DNA of 64,000 nt from Ecdyonurus torrentis. Lineage: Eukaryota; Arthropoda; Insecta; Ephemeroptera; Heptageniidae. Shown here in pieces: positions 43,448 to 54,149 of the stretch (position 1 is the stretch's first letter; each line of letters starts with the position of its first letter). The notes below the pieces were generated by a model. That model made no database searches, had not been told where the DNA came from, and saw only the letters and a list, made by a program, of their open reading frames with translations. The DNA lies in the NCBI GenBank assembly GCA_949318235.1, contig OX439137.1:20950518-21014517 (forward strand). The letters run 5' to 3'. The position numbers and the translations under genes were made by a program.

Positions 43448-44642
43448 GATATTTTATTGTACATAACTCATTCAAACTTTAAGATAATAATGATATGTGA
43501 TATGAGTTGAATTTTTGTTGTTGTTATACTGTGTATAGAGAGAGTGTGTGCATTACAGAGCACAGGAATGCTTTTCGAAGCCATTCTGGAGCTATTTATA
43601 ACATTGCTCAGTACACCACAAACTTTGTTAATGGGGGGGGGGGGGGGGAATTGGGTAATTTGTCGTTATTTTTGCTGTTATTTTTCTTGTACGTGTTATC
43701 TTGTAATAAAAATTTAATTTCCAGAATTTTCTAGAACGACATTTTCGAAGAAAAAATTATCGCACGACTTATGTTTATTTAAATATGAGATTTGTCATTT
43801 TTTTCTGTAAAAAAACTCGTGAAAATCGTTTCAAACTCAAATTCATTAAAACACACTAGAACATTAGAATACACTAGTACTTTTTGTTGACAAGTTGATA
43901 AGTAGAGAGCGGAAAAAAGGTCTCCTTTTTCATCAAAATAGTCTCAAAATTTTAAAAATAGTCTAAAAATAGTCATCAAAAATATTAAAATAGTCAAAAA
44001 GCAGTCTTTGAAATTTACATAGCTTAATAGTGATTTTATAAGTTTAAGTTGTCTGAATTTATCTGTATTCTAAAGCTTCTGATATAATAAGTGCCTTAAA
44101 AAAAATGAATAAATTTAATTCTTGTTCTATTGTCTAAAAAACAATTAAACATCAGTCTTGTTGTTCCATTTTCTAAAAAATAAAAAAAACTTTCCTTGTT
44201 GAGACATGATTTTTGAAATTTCACGTTATTTTTGTTAGAAATAGCAAAAAACTTCGAGAAAAAGCAAAATATTCTGAAAAAGTAAAAAATTCCAAAATAT
44301 AGTCTCTGAGACTAAAATAGTCACTAAATAGTCTTTTTTTAATTTTGTATATAGGCTTTATATATATATATATATATATATAAAGCCTATATATATATAA
44401 ATTTAATTCTTGTTCTATTGTCTAAAAAACAATTAAACATCAGTCTTGTTGTTCCATTTTCTAAAAAATAAAAAAAACTTTCCTTGTTGAGACATGATTT
44501 TTGAAATTTCACGTTATTTTTGTTAGAAATAGCAAAAAACTTCGAGAAAAAGCAAAATATTCTGAAAAAGTAAAAAATTCCAAAATATAGTCTCTGAGAC
44601 TAAAATAGTCACTAAATAGTCTTTTTTTAATTTTGTATATAG

Positions 44643-44693
<51 letters not shown>

Positions 44694-45606
44694 GATATTT
44701 TATTGTACATAACTCATTCAAACTTTAAGATAATAATGATATGTGATATGAGTTGAATTTTTGTTGTTGTTATACTGTGTATAGAGAGAGTGTGTGCATT
44801 ACAGAGCACAGGAATGCTTTTCGAAGCCATTCTGGAGCTATTTATAACATTGCTCAGTACACCACAAACTTTGTTAATGGGGGGGGGGGGGGGGAATTGG
44901 GTAATTTGTCGTTATTTTTGCTGTTATTTTTCTTGTACGTGTTATCTTGTAATAAAAATTTAATTTCCAGAATTTTCTAGAACGACATTTTCGAAGAAAA
45001 AATTATCGCACGACTTATGTTTATTTAAATATGAGATTTGTCATTTTTTTCTGTAAAAAAACTCGTGAAAATCGTTTCAAACTCAAATTCATTAAAACAC
45101 ACTAGAACATTAGAATACACTAGTACTTTTTGTTGACAAGTTGATAAGTAGAGAGCGGAAAAAAGGTCTCCTTTTTCATCAAAATAGTCTCAAAATTTTA
45201 AAAATAGTCTAAAAATAGTCATCAAAAATATTAAAATAGTCAAAAAGCAGTCTTTGAAATTTACATAGCTTAATAGTGATTTTATAAGTTTAAGTTGTCT
45301 GAATTTATCTGTATTCTAAAGCTTCTGATATAATAAGTGCCTTAAAAAAAATGAATAAATTTAATTCTTGTTCTATTGTCTAAAAAACAATTAAACATCA
45401 GTCTTGTTGTTCCATTTTCTAAAAAATAAAAAAAACTTTCCTTGTTGAGACATGATTTTTGAAATTTCACGTTATTTTTGTTAGAAATAGCAAAAAACTT
45501 CGAGAAAAAGCAAAATATTCTGAAAAAGTAAAAAATTCCAAAATATAGTCTCTGAGACTAAAATAGTCACTAAATAGTCTTTTTTTAATTTTGTATATAG
45601 GCTTGA
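43444..45606 (+). repeat. 1246-bp tandem duplication
   Basis: Sequence from 43444 to about 44360 repeats from 44690 to about 45606 at a fixed offset of 1246 bp, including a poly(G) run and an identical 75-codon artefact ORF. Within the joint, 44112-44360 is copied once more at 44399-44650. The junctions lie in (TA)n tracts, which suggests slippage or unequal exchange there. Confidence 0.9.
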
Positions 45607-45694
45607 AATCGTGTGATTCGTGGACATTTTTAGTAAAAACCTCAATAGACTCAATATTGACAATATAGTCTAAAGACTTTATTTCCGCTCTCTA
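45149..45694. mobile_element. hAT-type non-autonomous element with iterated AGTC motifs
   Basis: The ends TAGAGAGCGGAAA and TTTCCGCTCTCTA are inverted. The flanks TTGATAAG (45141-45148) and TTAATAAG (45695-45702) form an 8-bp duplication with one mismatch. The empty site is visible before gene 2 at about 25963-25972 (TTGACAAGTATCG). AATAGTC words repeat many times near both ends. A truncated tandem copy of its left part starts at 43903. No transposase ORF. Confidence 0.85.
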
Positions 45695-45783
45695 TTAATA
45701 AGTATCGACCCAATGACCTTTGCCACTCTTTGCGTAAAATTTTATTTAAGCCAAAATTTGTTGGAGTATAGAAAATTTTTCCT

Positions 45784-46130
45784 TGTTTCATTACGAAACT
45801 AAAAAAATGATACATTGAATTTTACCACAACATCGCTACCCTAAACTTATAGCGTTTTAAATTATGCACAGTACATGATTTTAAACGAAAATTTTAAGAG
45901 TGTACCAATGCAAAGATGAGATCATATTAACAACGCGTATAATAATACTACAACAATATTTATTGTGTTATATCTATACTAGCATTATAAAAAGTTTAAA
46001 TTAATATAAGGGATTCTTTAGTAAGCAAATAAATGTATATATTTTTAAGTAAGAAGAATTTATTCTTTATCATTGCAAAAGATATAAGTATAAGCGAACT
46101 TTATATTCGGTATTCAGTAACGATTTTACC
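45784..46130 (+). promoter_or_regulatory. conserved proximal promoter of gene 3
   Basis: TATAAGTA at 46083-46090 is 48 bp before the ATG, with TCAGTAACG about 31 bp beyond. Nearly identical to the gene 2 promoter, including the stretch with CGCGTATAATAATACTACAA. Confidence 0.65.
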
Positions 46131-47968
46131 ATGAAACAAGTAGTGCTTGTAGTTTTAAGTTTTGTGTGCCTCGCAAATACATTTAAACTTGATTTTTCAG
46201 ATGGAATAGAAGATCATATTTTTAACTGTGACGATAGATCAATACCACTTAATATAACATATTATGTTGAAGATGCAAGTAATTATCCAGGAAATTTAGA
46301 TGGAAAAGTATTTGTACCATCTCCTGATTCATGTTGGATATTTGATTTTGAAATGGAAACAACTCAATTACAAAAAATTAATCTAATGCATGCTAAATTT
46401 TGGTTAAAAATTAATAGCAATTTGAATGAATATGGTAATTTGCACATAAATGACCCGGGAAGAAATGATTACTTTCATGTCATTGATAGTAATGATGCCA
46501 TTAACTTAGCCACTAATGGAAAGTGGTTTGACTTATACATCTTTCGAAATAATATGCGATATTTTCTCGACATGAAATTTAGTGTAAGTATAATTATAAT
46601 AATATACTAAAGGATATATGTACTATACATGAAACATGACTTTATACTGAAGCAATGACAAACATTACTCAGCTTAGAACAAACATAGTTTTGGTTGATT
46701 GTTTTGGGTTAAACAACGAATGGCCGAGTGGTGAAGGCAGCTGACTTGCAACTCTGTACTCCTCACCGAGTATAGGTTTGAGCCACTGCTGGGTGCGTAC
46801 GTGAAGTGTGAGAGCACAACACGTTGCACGATGCATGTTTACATGCATTCCATGACGACGCACAGTATTCGAGAGGTGCATGATTGATGTGATTGCACCG
46901 GTCAGCCTGCCTAAATAATTCCAAGGGTTTCTCTAAGCTGTCATGGCGAATGCCGGGCTGTGTACTTAGGCCGTGGCCGGCCCGTGTGTGCTTTTCCATT
47001 AATTGGAAAGTCCTTACCTGTCGATAATACAATGTCTTGACTGAGACTGGGATTGGTGTATAGCACGATAACACAATATGGCAAAAACAAAACAAAACAG
47101 GACTATGTATGTACAGATTCCGATCTGTTCTGTCAGTTGGCTAAATCTTACGATTATACAGACATAATCTGCTTCTGCTAATTACATCTATAATTAATTG
47201 GTGGCCAACACAGCCAAATTAAAGCATTTGTATAACCCAACTAAATCATTTTTTTTTACTTTTTTTAACGTAGTTTTCGGATACTTTCTTTGGAAAATAA
47301 CAAATATATATTTTTTTTTCAATATTGGAAAACCTAATTCAATCTGTTAAGTGCATCAAATCTCTCAAAAAATTTTGCTAAGTATTTTTAAAAATTGAAA
47401 AATTTATAATTTTTCTATATACAAGCCCATGATTTTTAGTGCTAATATATGGCGTCAACTTTTATATGTTTATGAGTTTAAACATATAATTTAGTTTATT
47501 TATTTTTATATTGAACAATAGACCTACTTGAGCTAACAAAGTAGTAGAGAAACATACGTAAACTCAATTCTAATAGCACAGAGGGTACCTTTTAAATATA
47601 TTATAGTGTACCTTTATATTATAATTGTTAATAATACACGAAAAGAATAAATTACGTAAATTTTATGCTGCATTTATGTCATTATAGCATAAGTGATGCT
47701 AAATTACAATAACATAATTAATTATGCTGTTTTGAACAGATTATGCTGAAAATGAGCCAGCATAATTATTATGTATTTGTTTTTGTCCGTATAGATGAAA
47801 CTACTCACTTTTGCATTTGGTCACATTATGATTTTAAATTTTAATATAAAAGCAAAACACCTAAAGAGAGAGAGAGAGATATATATAGAGAGAATTTACA
47901 ATAATAATCATAATTGTACATTTTATCAAAATTAAATTAACATCAATTGAATTTTTTTTAATAAATAT

Positions 47969-48010
<42 letters not shown>

Positions 48011-49922
48011 GAAATATAATTATAATCATGAAAATAAATTTTTAACATGTTAAATGTTTACTTTAATTTTCAGCAATTCACATACTCCTTCTCAACCAGT
48101 TATTTTGATATCGCATACAGAAGTATTGAGTTTCTAGAATATCACCCAACTGAAATGACAACAAGTAAAACATCCAAATTGTTTGATTTCTCCGATGGTT
48201 ACCAAGATTTTCAAATTGAACCATGTTTTGTAGAAGTCAGTTCTTATATGGGATCTCCAAATACTAATAGCTTTCCAAAGTGGGCAATTGAAGATGCTAG
48301 CAACTATCCTGCACCTATATCAGGACCAATTGATGGGAAAGTTATGTCTTTTATTGTAAACAGTAAAACTTGTCTAAAATTTTCAGATAAATTAATAATA
48401 ACCCCAAAATCTAAAATTTCAATGTTATTATGGATTACTAACTGGAATTCTCCTGATTATATGCACTATCACCAAGATATGACCTTTAATCTTAAAGTTT
48501 CTTTTGTATCAGAAAATGGAATAGAAATTACAGTGATTCAGAAACAGCATGTACCATATATTAACAGATCATCACCAGGAGAGTGGGTCCACATTACTGA
48601 GTCTCTAGACTTCGTGCAGTATAATCGTGATTTGAAGGTAAGTTTCATACTAATAAAGTTTATTAATTTCATTGAAGGAATGGGCCGGAAGAGAACACTA
48701 GAATGTGCATTAAAAAATTGATAGGGCTTACAAAAATAACATTAAACATTAGTATTAGTTATATATATAATAATTTTGTTATATAAATATGTATTATGCA
48801 AACTGCACGACATTTTCATACATATTTTTGCCTGTTTTTGACGTCAGAAACAAGCATAGTCACGCTAATATTCCCTTTACAGTATTTTCACGCTCTCTTG
48901 TGGGGCTACATTAACCTTCTAGTAAAAATTATTACTAGTTTTGGAGATTATTTTGCAATCATTAAGAAGCACATGCTGTATATGGGCTGTTTACAATCAA
49001 TTTATATAAACTCTTCTTACGTTAAGATATGACAATCAATGTTATTTGAATTCTTACGTGAAAGTTACGTGAATTTACGCGTCATTGTGAACAGCCCATT
49101 AACGGGTTGCGGTTAAAATGTTTTTGTCTCCAATATTTATACCTCTACTTATGTACACTCCCCCCGAATAAATATGACTGGTCGCGATAAAGTTTCCTCA
49201 TATATTTAACATTTGGAGACATGAACGCTGCGGTCAGATTTATTCGGCGGGAGTGTACAGCTCTGGCCAAAAGTTACCGAACGATTTGTATAGGCAACCC
49301 TCTACCACCCTATGTTATCTATATATTAGAAAACGCAGTGGCCGCCGCTGCCCCGTTCGGAATCTTTTGGCCAGAGCTGTACCTCTACTTATACCTCTAC
49401 TTGTGTTATTTGAAAGTCTAATGTATCAACTGCTCATTTTATCATTTTATACTTTTTTAAAAACATTGAATATCAGATAAATGAGAAAAAACATATTCAA
49501 ATTAGTATAAGGCAAAACCCCCCAAAAAACCCTGGTAATTTTTCACAAACCACCCGATTTTTTTTTGTCCTGATGGATACTTGAACTGTTTTAAATATGT
49601 AAAGTAACAGTTATATAGTAGGTAAAAAATAAATGTCTATTTTTTTTTAAATACAATTACTTTTAGTCTAACACTATTTCTAATATATTCTTAAATATTT
49701 TTCTGTTGACAGTTACAAGTAAGAGTTGGACATGTTGACCAACCAGGCGAGAATTATTATAAAAAGGTACCATTTACGATCAGTTACATTAAGATCTACG
49801 AAAAAGGCACAGCTGAACCGACAAAAAAGCCAAAACCTACAAAACCACCATGCTCATGTCAACAAGATCATGAGTCTATGTCAACACCCAAACCAAAAAC
49901 TACACAATCAAACAAAAACTGA
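46131..49922 (+). CDS. secreted two-domain DFSDG-family protein, tandem gene 3
   Basis: Exons 46131-46583, 48074-48637 and 49713-49922 give 408 residues, both introns phase 0. The architecture is signal peptide (1-15 or so), domain 1 (DFSDGIEDHIFNC ... EDASNYPGN ... DSCW), domain 2 from about residue 187 (DFSDGYQDFQIEPC ... EDASNYPAP ... KTCLKF), then a Lys/Pro/Thr-rich tail with CSC. Two cysteines per domain at matching places suggest one disulphide each. I count 35 residue differences from gene 2: 14 in exon 1, 16 in exon 2 and 5 in exon 3. No difference falls in the signal peptide. The NRS sequon in PYINRSSPGEW is kept. Function unknown; a beta-sandwich fold is inferred from the strand-rich pattern ending in IAYRSIEF and ISYIKIYE. 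Confidence 0.86.
46718..47093 (+). mobile_element. tRNA-derived SINE, family 2 (class II tRNA-like head), in intron 1 of gene 3
   Basis: The head contains TGGCCGAGTGGTGAAGGC, the A box typical of Leu/Ser tRNAs, and a B-box-like GGTTTGAGCC. A body of about 300 bp follows (CATGGCGAATGCCGGGCTG, CAATGTCTTGACTGAG). Intron 1 of gene 2 lacks it and reads directly from TTTTGGGTAAC into AAAACAAACAGG. A minus-strand deleted copy is at 51944-52205. Confidence 0.85.
47637..47795 (+). mobile_element. MITE, TACACGG-ended family, in intron 1 of gene 3
   Basis: Same insertion as in gene 2 intron 1, beginning TACACGAAAAGAATAAATTA and ending TTTGTCCGTAT. Confidence 0.7.
48785..49120. mobile_element. decayed TTAA-type MITE and GTGAACAGCCC palindrome in intron 2 of gene 3
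   Basis: The stretch with CATACATATTTTTGCCTG, TTTTCACGCTCTCTTGTGGG and AAGAAGCACATG resembles the 13159-13502 element. It is followed by an inverted pair ATGGGCTGTTTACAA / TTGTGAACAGCCCAT. The same block is in gene 2 at about 28495-28830. Confidence 0.55.
49156..49255. mobile_element. 100-bp TA-flanked MITE in intron 2 of gene 3
   Basis: The ends CACTCCCCCCGAATAAATAT and ATTTATTCGGCGGGAGTG are inverted and flanked by TA (49154-49155, 49256-49257). In gene 2 the same element is split by the LTR retrotransposon at 29443. It shares its right-hand TA with the next element. Confidence 0.85.
49258..49379. mobile_element. 122-bp Tc1/mariner-type MITE in intron 2 of gene 3
   Basis: Same element as 31456-31577, with ends CAGCTCTGGCCAAAAGT and CTTTTGGCCAGAGCTG and TA at both borders. 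It abuts the preceding MITE with only the shared TA between. Confidence 0.85.
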
Positions 49923-50100
49923 AGTTATTTAAAAAGCTGCATTGAAATAGCAATGAATAAGTTCAAACATTTTTAGAGGTTAATTTTATTGCTCAAAGAG
50001 GATGAATTAATAAATATGTAAATGTCTAATTTTTAAGTTCATTATGTATTTTTTTGTAATCAATGAAATATAATAATAATAATAATAATAACAATAATGT

Positions 50101-50106
50101 AATAAA
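50101..50106 (+). terminator. poly(A) signal of gene 3
   Basis: AATAAA about 180 bp after the stop, in the context GTAATAAAATACATC shared with gene 2. Confidence 0.5.
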
Positions 50107-50225
50107 ATACATCTAATAACTTTAATTTCGTTGCAAAATATATTCCATATTTAATGATTTTCTAAAATTTATTTGTTTTAATTATTAACCATTGTTAGAT
50201 TTTTTTTTCTGATACTTTCAAGCAG

Positions 50226-50276
<51 letters not shown>

Positions 50277-50280
<4 letters not shown>

Positions 50281-50566
50281 CTAAAAACTAGTGCATTACT
50301 TTAGTTACGAATAATAACTTATTTTAGATAATTTACACACTTTTATGTTATTATGAGTAACTAAAATAATGCATTTTAGCAAATTATTAACAATAGCTAA
50401 TTTAACGTAAAATAACTTTAAAAAACTTAAAAAAACTTAAAACAATTAGCTATTTTTAATAACTTGCTAAAATGCATTATTTTAGCTACTCATTATAACT
50501 TAAAAGTGTATATCTTAAATAAGTTATTATTCGTAACTAAAGTAATGTACCATTTTTTAGAGTGTA
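50277..50566. mobile_element. foldback MITE with CACTCTAAAAA ends
   Basis: Second copy of the foldback at 17230-17520. The arms begin ACACTCTAAAAACTAGTGCA and end TTTTTTAGAGTGTA, and both contain AATAATGCATTTTAGC or its complement. It is embedded between two (TA)n runs. Confidence 0.8.
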
Positions 50567-50596
50567 TATATATATATATATATATATATAGGCCTA

Positions 50597-51244
<648 letters not shown>

Positions 51245-51260
51245 TATATACTATATTATT

Positions 51261-51336
<76 letters not shown>

Positions 51337-51684
51337 TTAAATGCAAAAAATCTTATGTATTTAACAGATTCACGTTGAAAAATTTGTAGTTTCTACCTTC
51401 AAAATAAGTGTTATGTAGAAATCACCTTTAAATGAATGTATAAATTTATGTGAAGTTTTATAATATACCAATGGTATATGATAGCATGAAGTAATATTTT
51501 TAATATGCATTAAATAAAACTACATGGATATTTCTTTGTGTTTATTAATGAATCTTATGTAATTAAATTTATTTTATGGTAAAAAAAAATACTGCATGTG
51601 AATTGTGAAGGTAACTTATGAATATGCGTATATAATCGGGCATTGTCAACGGCTAAGGATTAGGTAGAAATATATTTACACTGA

Positions 51685-51900
51685 AAAAAATAAATACGCA
51701 TAAATAGTGCAACCTCAAGCGTAATTTGTTCTTTATAGCATAATCTACATATATATGCTATATGTCATAAATGCTTATAGTTACATAGCATAATTAATAT
51801 GTTGAACAGCATAATTATTTATATTGTTCTAAATTTGCATCATTCATGCTATAATGACATAAATGCAGCCATAAATTACGTAATTTCTTCTTTACGTGTA
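51685..51900 (-). mobile_element. MITE, TACACGG-ended family
   Basis: Begins TTTACACTGAAAAAAATAAA, contains GCGTAATTTGTTCTTTATAG and ends near TTCTTTACGTGTAG. Reverse-orientation copy. Confidence 0.6.
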
Positions 51901-51943
51901 GTGGAGCTATTTTTATCATTTGGTTTCCATGCTTTTTTTCTTG

Positions 51944-52205
51944 CCATATTGTACGTGTTATTGTGCTACACCAATCCCAGCCCCAGTCATGACATTGTCT
52001 TATCGAAAGGTAAGGATTTTCCAATTAATGGAAAAGCACACACATCCTAAGTAAACAGCCCGGCATTCGCCATGACAGCCTAGAGAACCCGTGGAAACGT
52101 CTAGGCAGGCTGGTCGGTGCAATCACAGCAATCATGCACCTCCCGAATTTTGAGCGACGTCATGGAATGCATGTAAACAGCTGCCTTCACCACTCGGCCA
52201 TACCA
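51944..52205 (-). mobile_element. tRNA-derived SINE, family 2, internally deleted copy
   Basis: Minus-strand match to 46718-47093 that retains the A box region (CACTCGGCCATA on the plus strand). It jumps from GGCAGCTG straight to TTTACATGCATTCC, so the rest of the tRNA head, including the B box, is missing. Confidence 0.8.
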
Positions 52206-52883
52206 GCTCGGTGTACGTATAAATGCAATTATAATTAGAGACTCAACAATAAAAAGTAGTTTTTTTTAATTATTATAATCATAAAAATGCCTTAATTCTA
52301 ATGATTTTTACAATCAATATGAGCTATATGCTATATATCTTTTCTTTGGTATGTAGCCATTTCACCTCCCATCTGAATCCCTTACTCCTTCTCTAGTTTC
52401 TATTATTGACTAAAAATACAAATAATAGTTATAATAAAAATATAGGAACAAATTTTAACTGTCATATTTTCAAACCTTCAAACACTAAACCTTAAGTTAA
52501 TAGCATAATAATTTTTTAAGTCATAAGTATAATAAATTATTTAGAAATTAATATAGTTGTCATGGTTACTTAGAATTTGCATTGCAAAGCAGTATTTATA
52601 AGACAACATCATAGTGATAAGTATCTACAAATAATCATATCATATATTTGCTATATTTATTATTTTTACTGTTGCCTAGGAAATTGTGCAACATTTTCTT
52701 TTTAACTTATATGTTAAATTATTGCAATGTTATTATTTTTTTTTAATTATTAAAATATTGTTTTTGTTATATCATACAGTAAATAAAGGGTGTCCATAAA
52801 ATCGTTAAACTTAAAAAAAAAAAAAAAAAAAAAAAAAATTACACAGCATCCGCTCGAAGTAGATTTAGCATAGGCATACGTAC

Positions 52884-53216
52884 CACACATTAAAAAAAAG
52901 CGTTGAAAAGCTTGTACATAGTTTTGCAATGCTTTTTAAGTATTGTAGAATCAAAGGTTATGACGTCATTAAACGTTGACAATCTAATAATAAAAGCGTA
53001 AATGACGTCACAAGCGTTAGAATCACAATAGAATAAACGTTAAACTTGGCCGTTACAAATCTACGATTTTTCTATTTAATCCCAACGCTTGTGACGTCAC
53101 TAACGTTTTTATTGTTGAAATATCAACGTTTAGTGACGTCATAACCGTTGATACTACAATACTTAAAGCATTGCAATACTGTGTACAATCTTTCCAACGC
53201 TTATTATTTAGTGTGT
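52884..53216. mobile_element. palindromic MITE carrying four TGACGTCA sites
   Basis: Second good copy of the 10429-10747 element. Perfect TGACGTCA octamers lie at 52961-52968, 53003-53010, 53092-53099 and 53134-53141. Related 45-bp sequences (ACACAGCATCC, CATACGTA) flank it on both sides at about 52841 and 53223. Confidence 0.8.
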
Positions 53217-53276
53217 AGTTAATTACACAGCATCCACTCGAATTAGCTTGGCATAGTCATACGTATATGTCGTACA

Positions 53277-53800
53277 ATGTCATGTCGTCCACATTTTTTA
53301 GAACTGGATATCTTACCATTGCCTTCAATATTTATTTATGACTGTGTAAAATTTTTGAGGAGATATCCATCATGGTTCAGGACGGTTCATAGCGTCCATT
53401 CCTACGAGACTAGAAATAATGGGGGTTATTATGTTGAAAAAAAAAGGATGTCTATTAGTCAAAAGGGTCCTGAATATTGTATTCCTTTTTTTATATAATG
53501 CTCTTCCTAATAATATAAAAGATTGTGATTCTTATGTTTCTTTTAAAATAATGGTCCAGAGATATCTGCTTGACAATATGTTTTATAGTGTTGCTGATTT
53601 TCTTGCATGTTAAAACGTAAAGTATAACTATATAATAACAACCTATAAGTTTTTCTAAAAAAATTAAATATCTTGTATATAACAAACATAGTGATTCCAC
53701 ATGTTATTATTGTGTTTATATATTTTGTGTTATTTGACTTGTTCTACTCTGTAAAGACATAGAACGTAATAAAATCTTATATCTTATCTTATGTTATATC
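53277..53800 (+). mobile_element. 3' end of a non-LTR retrotransposon, frameshifted
   Basis: Frame 1 reads FLELDILPLPSIFIYDCVKF, then HSYETRNNGG and SQKGPEYC. After a frameshift, frame 2 reads LYNALPNNIKD and FYSVADFL. This is the typical end of a non-LTR reverse transcriptase ORF. The 3' UTR ends in TAATAAAATCTTATATC and a short TATCT-repeat tail. 5'-truncated and inactive. Confidence 0.75.
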
Positions 53801-54084
53801 GTATACAGTATAGATGACTATGACTATCCCGATAAGCGTAGATGCGTGAAAAAAAAAAATCCCGGTAAAATTAAAAGTGTGATTTATATAACCTAACAGC
53901 ATCAATACAATGATTATAATATTTTAATATATAATTAAATAGAGAACACTTTACCAATGTTTACTATGTTTTATTTTTGCAATGTTTATATTCAAGATAT
54001 TTAAAATTCGAAAGCTAACTATGAGGTTTTAAACTTAACAAACAAAAAATGTACCATAAATAATTTATTAATGTTTGATCTAGG

Positions 54085-54149
54085 ATCATTTTAAAGAATA
54101 TATAAGAGCTTGCCAATGGTGAGAATCGTTACACAGTAACAGGTTTATA
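54085..54149 (+). promoter_or_regulatory. core promoter of gene 4
   Basis: TATAAGAG at 54101-54108 lies 49 bp before the ATG and follows TAGGATCATTTTAAAGA, shared with gene 1. ACAGTAAC lies where the other genes have TCAGTAAC. Confidence 0.6.

Noticed and set aside
43507..44980. Identical 75-codon ORFs at 43507 and 44753
   Set aside because: Identity is explained by the 1246-bp tandem duplication. The ORF crosses a poly(G) run and has no protein-like features.
46669..47095. Overlapping minus-strand ORFs of 70 and 110 codons
   Set aside because: They fall inside the family 2 SINE in intron 1 of gene 3 and are incidental.
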